DNA of 35,049 nt from Candidatus Poribacteria bacterium (GTDB lineage Bacteria > Poribacteria > WGA-4E > WGA-3G): positions 1 through 35,049 of the forward strand of contig JAAXHO010000042.1 in the NCBI GenBank assembly GCA_012270795.1. Reading direction: 5' to 3'. Below, one piece after another: positions 25,106-35,049 of the stretch (positions are counted from its first letter, which is position 1; every line of letters begins with the position of its first letter). Made by a program: the position numbers and the translations under genes. Under the pieces are notes generated by a model, which was given only the letters and a program-made list of their open reading frames with translations, was not told the origin of the DNA and did not search any database.

Positions 25106-25190
25106 ATCAACAATATTTCAGTGAATTAACCCCCTAAATCCCCCTTGTCAGTGGGACTTTAAGAGAAAATTACGTAAGTCCTGTATAATA
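25045..25190. repeat. palindromic element, family C (copy C2), overlapping the pyrC 3' end
   Basis: TATAACAGGACTTATGCATT at 25045 is matched in inverted form by ACGTAAGTCCTGTATAATA ending at 25190. Inner arms CCCCTTGCTAAGGGGGTTAGG and their inverted partner near 25126-25155 extend the stem. The arms match the outer arms of the element 14795-15082. The element carries the pyrC stop codon and lies in the transcribed pyrC-carA spacer. Confidence 0.88.
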
Positions 25191-25232
25191 GAGGGAATTC
25201 AATGTTAGATTATCCCCCACTCAAAGGAAGAT

Positions 25233-26372
25233 ATGAAAGCAATTCTTGCATTATCTGACGGAACCGTTTTTGAAGGACAACAATTCGGCGCGACTGGTGA
25301 AACTATCGGTGAAGTCATCTTTAATACCAGTATGACAGGGTATCAAGAGGTCCTCACAGACCCATCCTATAAAGGTCAGATTGTAACTATGACCTACCCA
25401 CTTATAGGCAATTACGGCTGCAACGAAATTGACATTGAATCCATCGGTCCTCAGGTCGAGGGTTTTGTCGTCCGTGAATACAGCGCATTTCATAGCAATT
25501 GGCGATCAAAATGGAGTTTGGACACCTATTTAACTGAAAACAACATCATCGGCATTCAGAACATTGATACCCGCGCCCTAACACGCCGCCTCCGCGTTCA
25601 CGGGGTGATGAACGGATGCCTTGCAACAGAAGGCACTGACGGCAACCTTGATGCTGCAACTCTCGTTGAAAAAGCAAAATCATGGCACGGTTTAGTCGGT
25701 TGGGATTTGGTACAACGGGTTACATGTCCTAACCCCTATGCTTGGAATCAACACCCATCAAGTTCCGCTACACTAGAGACAGACAAACCGATTCAACCAG
25801 AAAATGGGAAATACCGTGTAGTTGCAATGGATTTCGGTATGAAATATAACATCTTGCGTCAACTCACAAAACACGGTTGTGATGTCCAAGTTGTTCCAGC
25901 AACAACCACTGCTGAAGAAATACTCGCTGCAGAACCCGATGGTGTCTTCCTATCTAACGGACCAGGCGATCCTGAACCGCTTGATTATGCAATTACTACA
26001 ATACAAAAACTGTTGGGAAAAAAACCCATATTTGGAATCTGTTTGGGACATCAACTCTTAGGACTCGCACTCGGAGGAAAAACATACAAACTGAAGTTTG
26101 GGCATCGTGGGGCAAATCAACCTGTAAAACACCTGGAAAACGATCAAGTCGAAATTACCTCTCAAAACCACGGTTTCTGCGTTAATATCGATTCACTTCC
26201 GAACTCCGTTAACATCACACATATCAACTTGAACGATGACACGCTTGAAGGAATACAGCACCGAGAGTGTCCCGCTTTTTCGGTCCAGTATCATCCAGAA
26301 GCATCACCCGGTCCGCACGATGCAAGTTACCTGTTTTCGCGATTTACAAAACTTATAGACGAACACCAATAA
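25233..26372 (+). CDS. carA: carbamoyl-phosphate synthase small (glutaminase) subunit
   Basis: Protein of 379 residues. The N-terminal domain (AILALSDGTVFEGQQFG; IDTRALTRRLR) pairs with CarB, and the class I glutamine amidotransferase domain has Cys270 in FGICLGHQLLGLALGG with His and Glu in VQYHPEASPGPHD. It releases ammonia from glutamine for carbamoyl phosphate synthesis. AAAGGAAG lies just before the ATG. It follows pyrC after a 127-base spacer mostly made of a palindromic element and precedes carB by 49 bases. Confidence 0.95.
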   Translation: MKAILALSDGTVFEGQQFGATGETIGEVIFNTSMTGYQEVLTDPSYKGQIVTMTYPLIGNYGCNEIDIESIGPQVEGFVVREYSAFHSNWRSKWSLDTYLTENNIIGIQNIDTRALTRRLRVHGVMNGCLATEGTDGNLDAATLVEKAKSWHGLVGWDLVQRVTCPNPYAWNQHPSSSATLETDKPIQPENGKYRVVAMDFGMKYNILRQLTKHGCDVQVVPATTTAEEILAAEPDGVFLSNGPGDPEPLDYAITTIQKLLGKKPIFGICLGHQLLGLALGGKTYKLKFGHRGANQPVKHLENDQVEITSQNHGFCVNIDSLPNSVNITHINLNDDTLEGIQHRECPAFSVQYHPEASPGPHDASYLFSRFTKLIDEHQ

Positions 26373-26421
26373 ATAAATGACAAAAAACACCAGAACAATT
26401 TATTAAAATAGAACAAGTAAG

Positions 26422-29655
<3,234 letters not shown>

Positions 29656-29666
29656 AGGGAATAGCC

Positions 29667-30470
29667 ATGTCCAATGATACAATACAAAGAAACACACGTT
29701 GGGTGCAAGCTCTTGATAGAATACTCCAAGTCATAAATCTTGATGAGGATCATCCTGTTCGCATATTGACGATTGAAGACGGCAGAGAGGTCGTTGTTGT
29801 GCAACCGAATGCCTTTACTGTCTCGCGTATTTATGCTTCGGGTCGTCCGGATGGTGCGCGTCCACACGGCATGGATTCCTACTACGATTATATTCGGGGA
29901 AAGTTGGAAGTACATGCAAAAGACAACGGTTCTCTTGATGGTTTTGAATTGACCGAAGAAGAGTGGGACACCTTATTTGAGGAGTCTTTCCATCGTTATA
30001 CGCGATACCTCCTTTTTGCTGGTATTAAGCGATGGGAAGACGTGCGGCGTGATACGGATATCAACCTGACGGTTACCAATATGGCACGCGAATACGCGCC
30101 GTCCGAAATCGCTTGGAGAAGTTATCAATATAAAGGTTATATGTTGATGATGAACACTATTGCAAAAGCGGAGTTATGTCTACAGGAGGACGATCCTGAT
30201 GCAGCTTTACAGCATGTTGACAAAGGCATTCAAAACATCGGAGAATTCTGTGGCGAGTGCTTACGCGAAGAACACGGTGAAGCAGAAAACATCACACGCG
30301 AACGATACCTAAGCAACCTGATTGAATTTCGGTCAGATTTACAAGCACTCGGAACAGAAGGCAACAACAACGAAGATGAGATAGATGACGAACAGGAAGA
30401 CACTGATCTCTTAGAAGAGTTAGAACGACTTTTGAACGAGGTTGACACGCCAGAAACTGATAGAGAATAG
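29667..30470 (+). CDS. unrecognised acidic protein at the end of the pyr operon
   Basis: Protein of 267 residues; no family recognised. There is no signal peptide or membrane segment, so it is probably cytoplasmic. The first 90 residues are mixed alpha/beta (RILTIEDGREVVVVQPNAF, then DGARPHGMDSYYDYIRGKLE). Residues about 140-205 look like TPR-like helix pairs (AKAELCLQEDDPDAALQHVD). The last 40 are strongly acidic (Glu/Asp-rich, EDEIDDEQEDTDLLEELE). AAAGGGAA lies before the ATG, 11 bases after carB. The tight spacing implies co-expression with carbamoyl phosphate synthesis, but a functional link is inference only. Confidence 0.75.
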   Translation: MSNDTIQRNTRWVQALDRILQVINLDEDHPVRILTIEDGREVVVVQPNAFTVSRIYASGRPDGARPHGMDSYYDYIRGKLEVHAKDNGSLDGFELTEEEWDTLFEESFHRYTRYLLFAGIKRWEDVRRDTDINLTVTNMAREYAPSEIAWRSYQYKGYMLMMNTIAKAELCLQEDDPDAALQHVDKGIQNIGEFCGECLREEHGEAENITRERYLSNLIEFRSDLQALGTEGNNNEDEIDDEQEDTDLLEELERLLNEVDTPETDRE

Positions 30471-30507
30471 TGCATGTTTTTCTAATAGAAAGCCGTTAGT
30501 CTATTGC

Positions 30508-30542
30508 TTTAGCAAGCGCGGTTAATAATCGCGCCTGCTAAA
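30508..30542. terminator. hairpin between convergent genes
   Basis: TTTAGCAAGCGCG (30508-30520) pairs with 30530-30542 with one A-C mismatch and a 9-base loop. It lies between the stops at 30470 and 30547 and probably ends transcripts from both sides. A clear U-tract is missing on both strands. Confidence 0.5.
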
Positions 30543-30546
30543 AAGG

Positions 30547-31158
30547 TTAAGCTTCCCATTCTTCTGACACAGTACCGCTGGGGGCATTCAATAGCACACC
30601 ACCTAAGAAAAGGATAGCAATTCCACGGACTAAAATGTGCCAATTGAAGTCTACATAAGGTATAAATGTTAGTGCGAAAACGATACCTGCAAATATGAGA
30701 AGATAAGATGAAGCCGAATTACCCCATTTGCGTAAAGCAATCGCATAACATAGGGCGGATATAGAAAATAAAAACGCTCCCAGAAGTCTAAAGGCTGTTA
30801 TCCATTCTTGCCAAACCTTTTCAAAATCCGATGGTGTTTCACCTTCTGTAACTGGAAATATCTCTTTGATAGTTTTCAATGGTGCAGTTTGAGACACATG
30901 AGCGATGAGTTCCATCACGATCCAAAGTGTTGCAAAACTGATTCCTAAAAGCGCGCCAATTCTCTGATCTTTATTCAAAAGGACAGTCGTTGCAACAACC
31001 GTCGGTACTAATAGAATAAGCATAACGACACTGAGGCCATGAACAACAGTATGATCATCTTGAAAAGCAAACCAATAACTTGAAAAGACTATTAGGAGGC
31101 CGCTGAGGATTGCGGTTGCCCCACCAATAGAATACAAGCTTTTTGAATCATCATTCAT
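30547..31158 (-). CDS. unrecognised six-TM membrane protein
   Basis: Protein of 203 residues; no family recognised. Six hydrophobic segments can be counted: near 10-30, 38-58 (LSVVMLILLVPTVVATTVLL), 68-88, 122-142, 150-168 and 175-192. The third and fourth are separated by a polar loop (EIFPVTEGETPSDFEKVWQE). The start at 31158 is chosen because AAGGGGG lies about 8 bases upstream; an ATG two codons earlier is too close to it. A TTGACA (minus strand 31215-31210) lies ahead but its -10 is weak. It seems monocistronic. Confidence 0.72.
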   Translation of the reverse strand: MNDDSKSLYSIGGATAILSGLLIVFSSYWFAFQDDHTVVHGLSVVMLILLVPTVVATTVLLNKDQRIGALLGISFATLWIVMELIAHVSQTAPLKTIKEIFPVTEGETPSDFEKVWQEWITAFRLLGAFLFSISALCYAIALRKWGNSASSYLLIFAGIVFALTFIPYVDFNWHILVRGIAILFLGGVLLNAPSGTVSEEWEA

Positions 31159-31336
31159 ATACATTCCCCCTTTGGTATACTCTCTTAAGTAGTGTGATGA
31201 ATTTGAAAATGTCAATGGTGTGATTAATATTATTCAAATAAAATTCCTAAAAATAAATGTAAAGATGGTAATAAACAAAACAACTATAACATAAATATAA
31301 TATGACGTTGTAGTATCTATGGTGAATTATTGAAAT

Positions 31337-31463
31337 AATTATACACCTCTTCTGTAGGAGCGACCTTTGGGTCGCGACCGTGCAGTCTCTTCTTTAGGAG
31401 CGACCCCCGGTCGCGACCAAAGGTCGTTCCTACAACTCAAAATGCAGAATTAATTGTATAATT
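31337..31463. repeat. nested palindromic element with hairpin B (copy B2)
   Basis: Short outer arms AATTATACA (31337-31345) are inverted at 31455-31463. Inside, TGTAGGAGCGACCTTTGG (31353-31370) pairs with 31417-31434 with one G-T pair. A second copy of the left arm (CTCTTC-T-TTAGGAGCGACC) follows with a 40-base period. The rest of the gap 31159-31614 is AT-rich with only the promoters noted. Confidence 0.83.
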
Positions 31464-31551
31464 TACTATAAATATAAATCTTCTATAAGTATACTCAACG
31501 AGAGGTTCTGAGTCAATAAAAAAACTGGGAGTAAATCAGCTAAGTTTTTTG

Positions 31552-31581
31552 TTGACGATTGATGGTTGCATTAGGTATAAT
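31552..31581 (+). promoter_or_regulatory. sigma-70-type promoter of the NtrC-like regulator
   Basis: TTGACG (31552-31557), 18-base spacer, perfect TATAAT (31576-31581), about 33 bases ahead of the start codon. Confidence 0.62.
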
Positions 31582-31614
31582 CGTATTAGTAAATTTAGAA
31601 AAAACGAGTAGCAA

Positions 31615-33042
31615 ATGAATATCCAGAAAAATGTTCTTATAGTAGATACAGATTCGCGTCAGCGTGAAGTTATTTGTCAAGCTCTTGATGGTAGTGGGCT
31701 TAATCTTATTGTTACAGAGAATATGTATCAGGCATTTCATCGGATAGAGCATCTCTCAATGGATATATTAATTGTGCCGTTAAAGGCGGAACGTATAGAT
31801 GGTTTAGCCCTGTTAGAGGCTGCGAGTCGTCAAAACCCGGATGTTGGCGTTATCTTTATCACTGCTCCGAATGTCTTAGAGACCGATATTGGCATCAAGG
31901 CGATGTTGGCTCATGAAGGTACATATTTTCTCTACAGACCTGTCAATCCTGTGCATCTGAAGGCACTCTTACAAAAGACGCTTCAGAATCAACAACTTAC
32001 TTATGAGAACAAGCAGCTGAGATCGCAAATAGATGAGAAAGAGGGTCTCTGCAGATTGACAGGTAAATCCCCCCAGTTTATTCAGATTCGTGAGATGATC
32101 ATTCAAGTTGCTCCGACTAAGGCGACGGTGATGATCTATGGTGCGCGTGGTACGGGTAAGGAGCTTGTTGCGCGTGCGATTCATCATAGGAGTTTGCGTC
32201 AAGGCAATCTGATTGCTTTCAATTGTGCGGCGATCAACGAGAATTTGGCAGAATCCGAGCTGTTTGGTCATGAACGCGGTGCTTTCAGCGGTGCATATAT
32301 TCAGCGTAAAGGCAGATTTGAGCTTGCCCACGGTGGCACGTTGTTTCTTGATGAAGTATCTCAATTGAGTCTTTCCAACCAAGCACGTTTATTACGAGTT
32401 CTTGAAGAACGAGAATTTGAGCGTGTGGGTGGTGACAAGACAATTCAGGTGAATGTTAGGATTATCTGTGCAACCAACCATGATTTAGAATCTGCGTGCA
32501 GTAGAGGCGAGTTCCTTCCTGATTTATACGACAGGCTTAACGTTGTTTCTATCAATCTACCAACCCTCAAAGAGCGTGTTGAGGATATTCCACTGCTTGT
32601 AAAAGATTTTCTTGAAGAATTCAGCAGAGAAAACGGTAAAACTTTGAGAGTACTGACACCTGAAACAGTTCGCGTTTTGATGAAATACGACTGGCCAGGT
32701 AATGTGCGTGAGTTGAAGAACTGCATTGAAGGTCTTGTTGTTATGTCAACACAAGAGACGGTGCAGCTCAATGACCTTCCCGAACGCATTCTAAAGAACA
32801 CCGAGGGTATGGATAGTATCATATCTTCAGTGCCAACCCTCCACAACCCTGCTTCTGGTTATAGTTTGGGAACCCATCTCAATATAGAGGTCGGTATGAC
32901 GTTTGACGAGATTACCCGCGAAGTTTTGCGTGCTACGTTGGAATATACGGAGAATAACAAAGCAAAGGCTGCGAAAATCCTTGATATTAGTCGACGGACA
33001 ATTCAGCGTAAAGCCAAAGAATACGGGTTGTGTGATGATTAA
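31615..33042 (+). CDS. sigma-54 interacting NtrC-family regulator with degenerate receiver
   Basis: Protein of 475 residues in three parts. Residues 5-120 look like a response-regulator receiver, but the phosphoacceptor Asp is Pro55 (ILIVPLKAERIDG), and the Lys near the end is Arg108 (LYRPV); only Asp11, Asp13 and Thr83 remain. Residues about 147-385 form the AAA+ domain with Walker A GARGTGKE (176-183), GAFSGA (222-227, a T-to-S variant of the GAFTGA loop that touches sigma-54) and Walker B GGTLFLDEV (240-248). The C-terminus is a Fis-type helix-turn-helix (NKAKAAKILDISRRTIQRKA). It should activate sigma-54 promoters without normal phosphorylation control. No sensor kinase is adjacent; the targets are unknown. 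Confidence 0.92.
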   Translation: MNIQKNVLIVDTDSRQREVICQALDGSGLNLIVTENMYQAFHRIEHLSMDILIVPLKAERIDGLALLEAASRQNPDVGVIFITAPNVLETDIGIKAMLAHEGTYFLYRPVNPVHLKALLQKTLQNQQLTYENKQLRSQIDEKEGLCRLTGKSPQFIQIREMIIQVAPTKATVMIYGARGTGKELVARAIHHRSLRQGNLIAFNCAAINENLAESELFGHERGAFSGAYIQRKGRFELAHGGTLFLDEVSQLSLSNQARLLRVLEEREFERVGGDKTIQVNVRIICATNHDLESACSRGEFLPDLYDRLNVVSINLPTLKERVEDIPLLVKDFLEEFSRENGKTLRVLTPETVRVLMKYDWPGNVRELKNCIEGLVVMSTQETVQLNDLPERILKNTEGMDSIISSVPTLHNPASGYSLGTHLNIEVGMTFDEITREVLRATLEYTENNKAKAAKILDISRRTIQRKAKEYGLCDD

Positions 33043-33056
33043 GGTATCTATACCCC

Positions 33057-33200
33057 AAGTTGCTACCTATTATTTGTAGGAGGGTTTTCTAACCCCGATT
33101 GACAACAGAAAATAGAAAAACAACGAATGCTGATGCGGCTTGTCATAAATCGGGGTTAGAAAACCCTCCTACAAGAGTATTCTAAAGTAGGTGACAACTT
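33057..33200. repeat. nested palindromic element, family A (copy A2)
   Basis: AAGTTGCTACCTA (33057-33069) is inverted at 33188-33200 with two mismatches. The inner hairpin runs from about 33073 to 33175 with arms GTAGGAGGGTTTTC. The loop (near GAAAAACAACGAATGCTGAT) is nearly identical to copy A1, but the left arm is single. It lies between convergent genes and may also stop transcription. Confidence 0.88.
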
Positions 33201-33207
33201 AGGTTAT

Positions 33208-33990
33208 CTATAGAGATTTTAGTTTCTGCGTGTTTGTATAGGAACGTTTGTAGTATTCGATCTCCTTTAGTTTTGAAGCTGCGGTATCATCAATTAGGTA
33301 TGTCGTATTAGGGTGCATCTGTAATATTGATGCTGGTACTGATGCCGAGATAGGGCCCTCAACGGCTTTTGCGATTGCCTTAGCCTTTGCTTCACCGTTT
33401 GCTAATAGGAGGCACTGTTTTGCCTCCATGATAGTTCCTATTCCCATTGTAATTGCCATTTCAGGGACGGCGTTTGGATCTCCACCGAAATAGATAGCAT
33501 TTGCGTCAAGCGTGCTTTCAGAAAGTGTGACGATTCGTGTTCTTGAAGCGAGAGATGATCCTGCTTCATTAAAGGCGATATGTCCGTCTGTTCCGATTCC
33601 AAGCACCTGTATATCAATCCCTCCTGTCCGTTTGATCTCTTCCTCATATACTGTACAGAACGATTCATGATTGAAGATAGTATTTTGTGGGATATGTTGA
33701 TTTTCCTTTGGGATGTTGACATGATTGAAAAAGTGTTTCGCCATGAATGTGTGATAGCTCTGTGGATGATCGCACGGGATCTCTACGTATTCATCTAAAT
33801 TGAAGGTTTTAACTTTTGAAAAATCCAGTCCTTCAGTATTATGCATACGGACAAGGTGTTTATATAATCCTATTGAAGAGCTTCCAGTAGCTAATCCTAA
33901 GACGAGATTGGGTTTTTGAATTAATGCATCTCGGATTATTCCAGCTGCAATTATAGTAATTTGATGTGTAGGTTGGATAATTATTGCCAT
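33208..33990 (-). CDS. nagB: glucosamine-6-phosphate deaminase
   Basis: Protein of 260 residues, usual length, which converts glucosamine 6-phosphate to fructose 6-phosphate and ammonia. Signatures are LGLATGSSSIGLY (phosphate loop), FNLDEYV with the catalytic Asp, HPQSYHTFM, and GIGTDGHIAFNEAGSS with the ring-opening His and general-base residues; the usual FNEPGSS has Ala for Pro. SASILQMHPN near the C-terminus also fits. It follows the isomerase gene by 14 bases and is probably co-transcribed, suggesting use of amino sugars. No nagA is within the window. Confidence 0.93.
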   Translation of the reverse strand: MAIIIQPTHQITIIAAGIIRDALIQKPNLVLGLATGSSSIGLYKHLVRMHNTEGLDFSKVKTFNLDEYVEIPCDHPQSYHTFMAKHFFNHVNIPKENQHIPQNTIFNHESFCTVYEEEIKRTGGIDIQVLGIGTDGHIAFNEAGSSLASRTRIVTLSESTLDANAIYFGGDPNAVPEMAITMGIGTIMEAKQCLLLANGEAKAKAIAKAVEGPISASVPASILQMHPNTTYLIDDTAASKLKEIEYYKRSYTNTQKLKSL

Positions 33991-34004
33991 TGATATATAG
34001 AATT

Positions 34005-34793
34005 CTAAACATTTCCAGCGATAATATTGCTCATATCTTCGCTAATTTGATGTAATGTGCCTTCAGGGTCATCTTTTCCGACAGGGAGTTCAGCGGTCAT
34101 ATAGTCGTCATACCCGACATCTGTAAGGGCAGCCATGACTTCGTTCCAATCTATTGTGCAATCTTCAATGAGATAGGTAAAGCGATGTTCGTTTGCGTTG
34201 AAGCCTTTGACGTGTACCTTTGCGATTCGGTGGCCGAGGGATCGTATCCAATGTTGTGGAAATCCGTAAGCGACGATATTTCCGACATCAAAGTATGCGG
34301 TTACAGCATCACTTTGAAATTCATCAATGTATTGTACAAACTCTATTGGACTTAATAAGAACTTATTCCAGACGTTTTCTATTGCTATGGTAAGATTTTT
34401 CTGTTTTGCAGTTGGAATTAGTTTTTTTATTTCATCTTGGGAGCGTTGATATGCTTCTTCATAGGTTGTTTTTTCATTGACAACAGCAGCGACGAGCAGT
34501 ACGGTGTCAGCCCCGATAGCATCTGCAGTAGCCAGGGAATTGAGCATTGCGTGATGTGAGACTTCTCGGACAGCGGGGTCTGCGTCTGAAAGTGGATGTG
34601 ACCAGTGTTTTCCGTTCATGACGCTGCAGAGTTCAATGCCGTTGTCAGTCGCGAGGTTTTTTATATCAATGCGTTCTTGTTCAGTGCTTATTGGACCGAT
34701 TTCGACTCCATCAAACCCGGCTTTTTTTGCGTTTTTGAAGCGTGTTTCAGTTGAGTCGCCGGGAATGGACCCGATACATATTCCTTTTTTCAT
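34005..34793 (-). CDS. sugar phosphate isomerase/epimerase family protein (xylose-isomerase-like TIM barrel)
   Basis: Protein of 262 residues. AGFDGVEIG near residue 26, IAIENVWNKFLLSP with a metal-binding Glu, AYFDVGNIVAYGFPQHWI with Asp, and KVHVKGFN with His follow the pattern of AP_endonuc_2 family isomerases such as hexulose-6-phosphate isomerase. The final metal Glu is likely in MTAELPVG. It should interconvert a keto sugar or its phosphate; substrate unknown. GAGGA is 9 bases before the ATG. First gene of a pair with nagB. Confidence 0.87.
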   Translation of the reverse strand: MKKGICIGSIPGDSTETRFKNAKKAGFDGVEIGPISTEQERIDIKNLATDNGIELCSVMNGKHWSHPLSDADPAVREVSHHAMLNSLATADAIGADTVLLVAAVVNEKTTYEEAYQRSQDEIKKLIPTAKQKNLTIAIENVWNKFLLSPIEFVQYIDEFQSDAVTAYFDVGNIVAYGFPQHWIRSLGHRIAKVHVKGFNANEHRFTYLIEDCTIDWNEVMAALTDVGYDDYMTAELPVGKDDPEGTLHQISEDMSNIIAGNV

Positions 34794-34912
34794 TCAGTTT
34801 TTTCCTCTTTGTGGTGGACAGCGGGACACAGAGCCCCGCCCTACAATGATTTAAAAATAGGTTAGCAATTAAGTTTTTCATACCGACACATGCTTTTCAT
34901 TTTTCTCAAAGG

Positions 34913-34941
34913 ATTTTATACTAAATGTCATAATTAATCAA
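34913..34941 (-). promoter_or_regulatory. possible promoter of the isomerase-nagB pair
   Basis: Minus strand TTGATT (34941-34936), 17-base spacer, TAAAAT (34918-34913), about 120 bases before the start. The leader contains a GCGGG..CCCGC hairpin near 34820-34840, of the short GTAGGGCGGG type. Confidence 0.45.
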
Positions 34942-34985
34942 GAAATTCTGTGGTATGTTCAGAGACGTTCAATTTTTGGATTTCG

Positions 34986-35049
34986 TTGTTGGAGGGGTTT
35001 CTCATCCCGATTGGAGATACACAGCAGCAGAAATCGGGGTTAGAAACCC
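34986..35049. repeat. palindromic hairpin, family A (copy A4), cut by window edge
   Basis: TTGTTGGAGGGGTTTC at 34986 faces AAATCGGGGTTAGAAACCC at the very end. The left arm here is single, and its middle reads CTCATCCC rather than CTAACCCC, so it is slightly mismatched. Outer arms would lie partly outside the window. Confidence 0.8.

Overview
The window looks like chromosomal DNA of an uncultivated Gram-negative-type bacterium of moderate to low GC. Several proteins carry lipoprotein or signal-peptide N-termini, and the promoters are of sigma-70 type. The enzyme mix (Gfo/Idh/MocA oxidoreductase, SMP-30 lactonase, sugar-phosphate isomerase, class III and V aminotransferases) and the many intergenic hairpins of the 'GTAGGAGCGACC' and 'GTTGGAGGGGTTTC' kind suggest Candidatus Poribacteria or a relative. 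This is inference; no rRNA or tRNA gene was seen.

Layout. 1-957: Rpn/YhgA-like nuclease, cut by the left edge, with its own promoter. 1147-6647 (minus): five-gene operon of a beta-hydroxyacid dehydrogenase, a sugar-1-phosphate nucleotidylyltransferase, a membrane family 2 glycosyltransferase, a class V aminotransferase and a DUF4861-like lipoprotein. It is divergent from a TPR lipoprotein (6868-8271). 8382-13170: RNase Z-like hydrolase, mtnP, then argS with a class III aminotransferase on the minus strand. 13570-14760: Gfo/Idh/MocA protein. 15225-17225 (minus): three unrecognised coiled-coil envelope proteins behind a structured leader. 17754-20130: amidase and SMP-30 lactonase. 20856-22469: small membrane protein and amino-acid-type binding lipoprotein. 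22924-30470: pyrimidine operon pyrR-pyrC-carA-carB plus an unknown acidic protein, headed by a promoter, a PyrR-type binding loop and an intrinsic terminator. 30547-31158: six-TM protein. 31615-33042: NtrC-type activator with a degenerate receiver domain. 33208-34793 (minus): sugar-phosphate isomerase and nagB.

The long non-coding gaps (13171-13569, 14761-15224, 20131-20855, 22470-22920, 31159-31550, 33043-33207) are largely filled with palindromes nested inside other palindromes. The same inner hairpin recurs inside different outer arms, and the same outer arms carry different inner hairpins. Stem differences between copies are compensated on both arms. One copy supplies the last codons of pyrC.

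Most notable points: (i) the combinatorial nested palindromes with covarying stems; (ii) the pyr leader, where a PyrR-box-like loop covers the ribosome binding site and start of a 37-codon ORF that ends inside the terminator hairpin; (iii) the unknown three-gene envelope cassette, whose ribosome binding site lies in a stem with two mutually exclusive pairings; (iv) several enzymes or regulators lacking a signature residue (argS HIGH motif, receiver Asp, Gfo/Idh EKP lysine).
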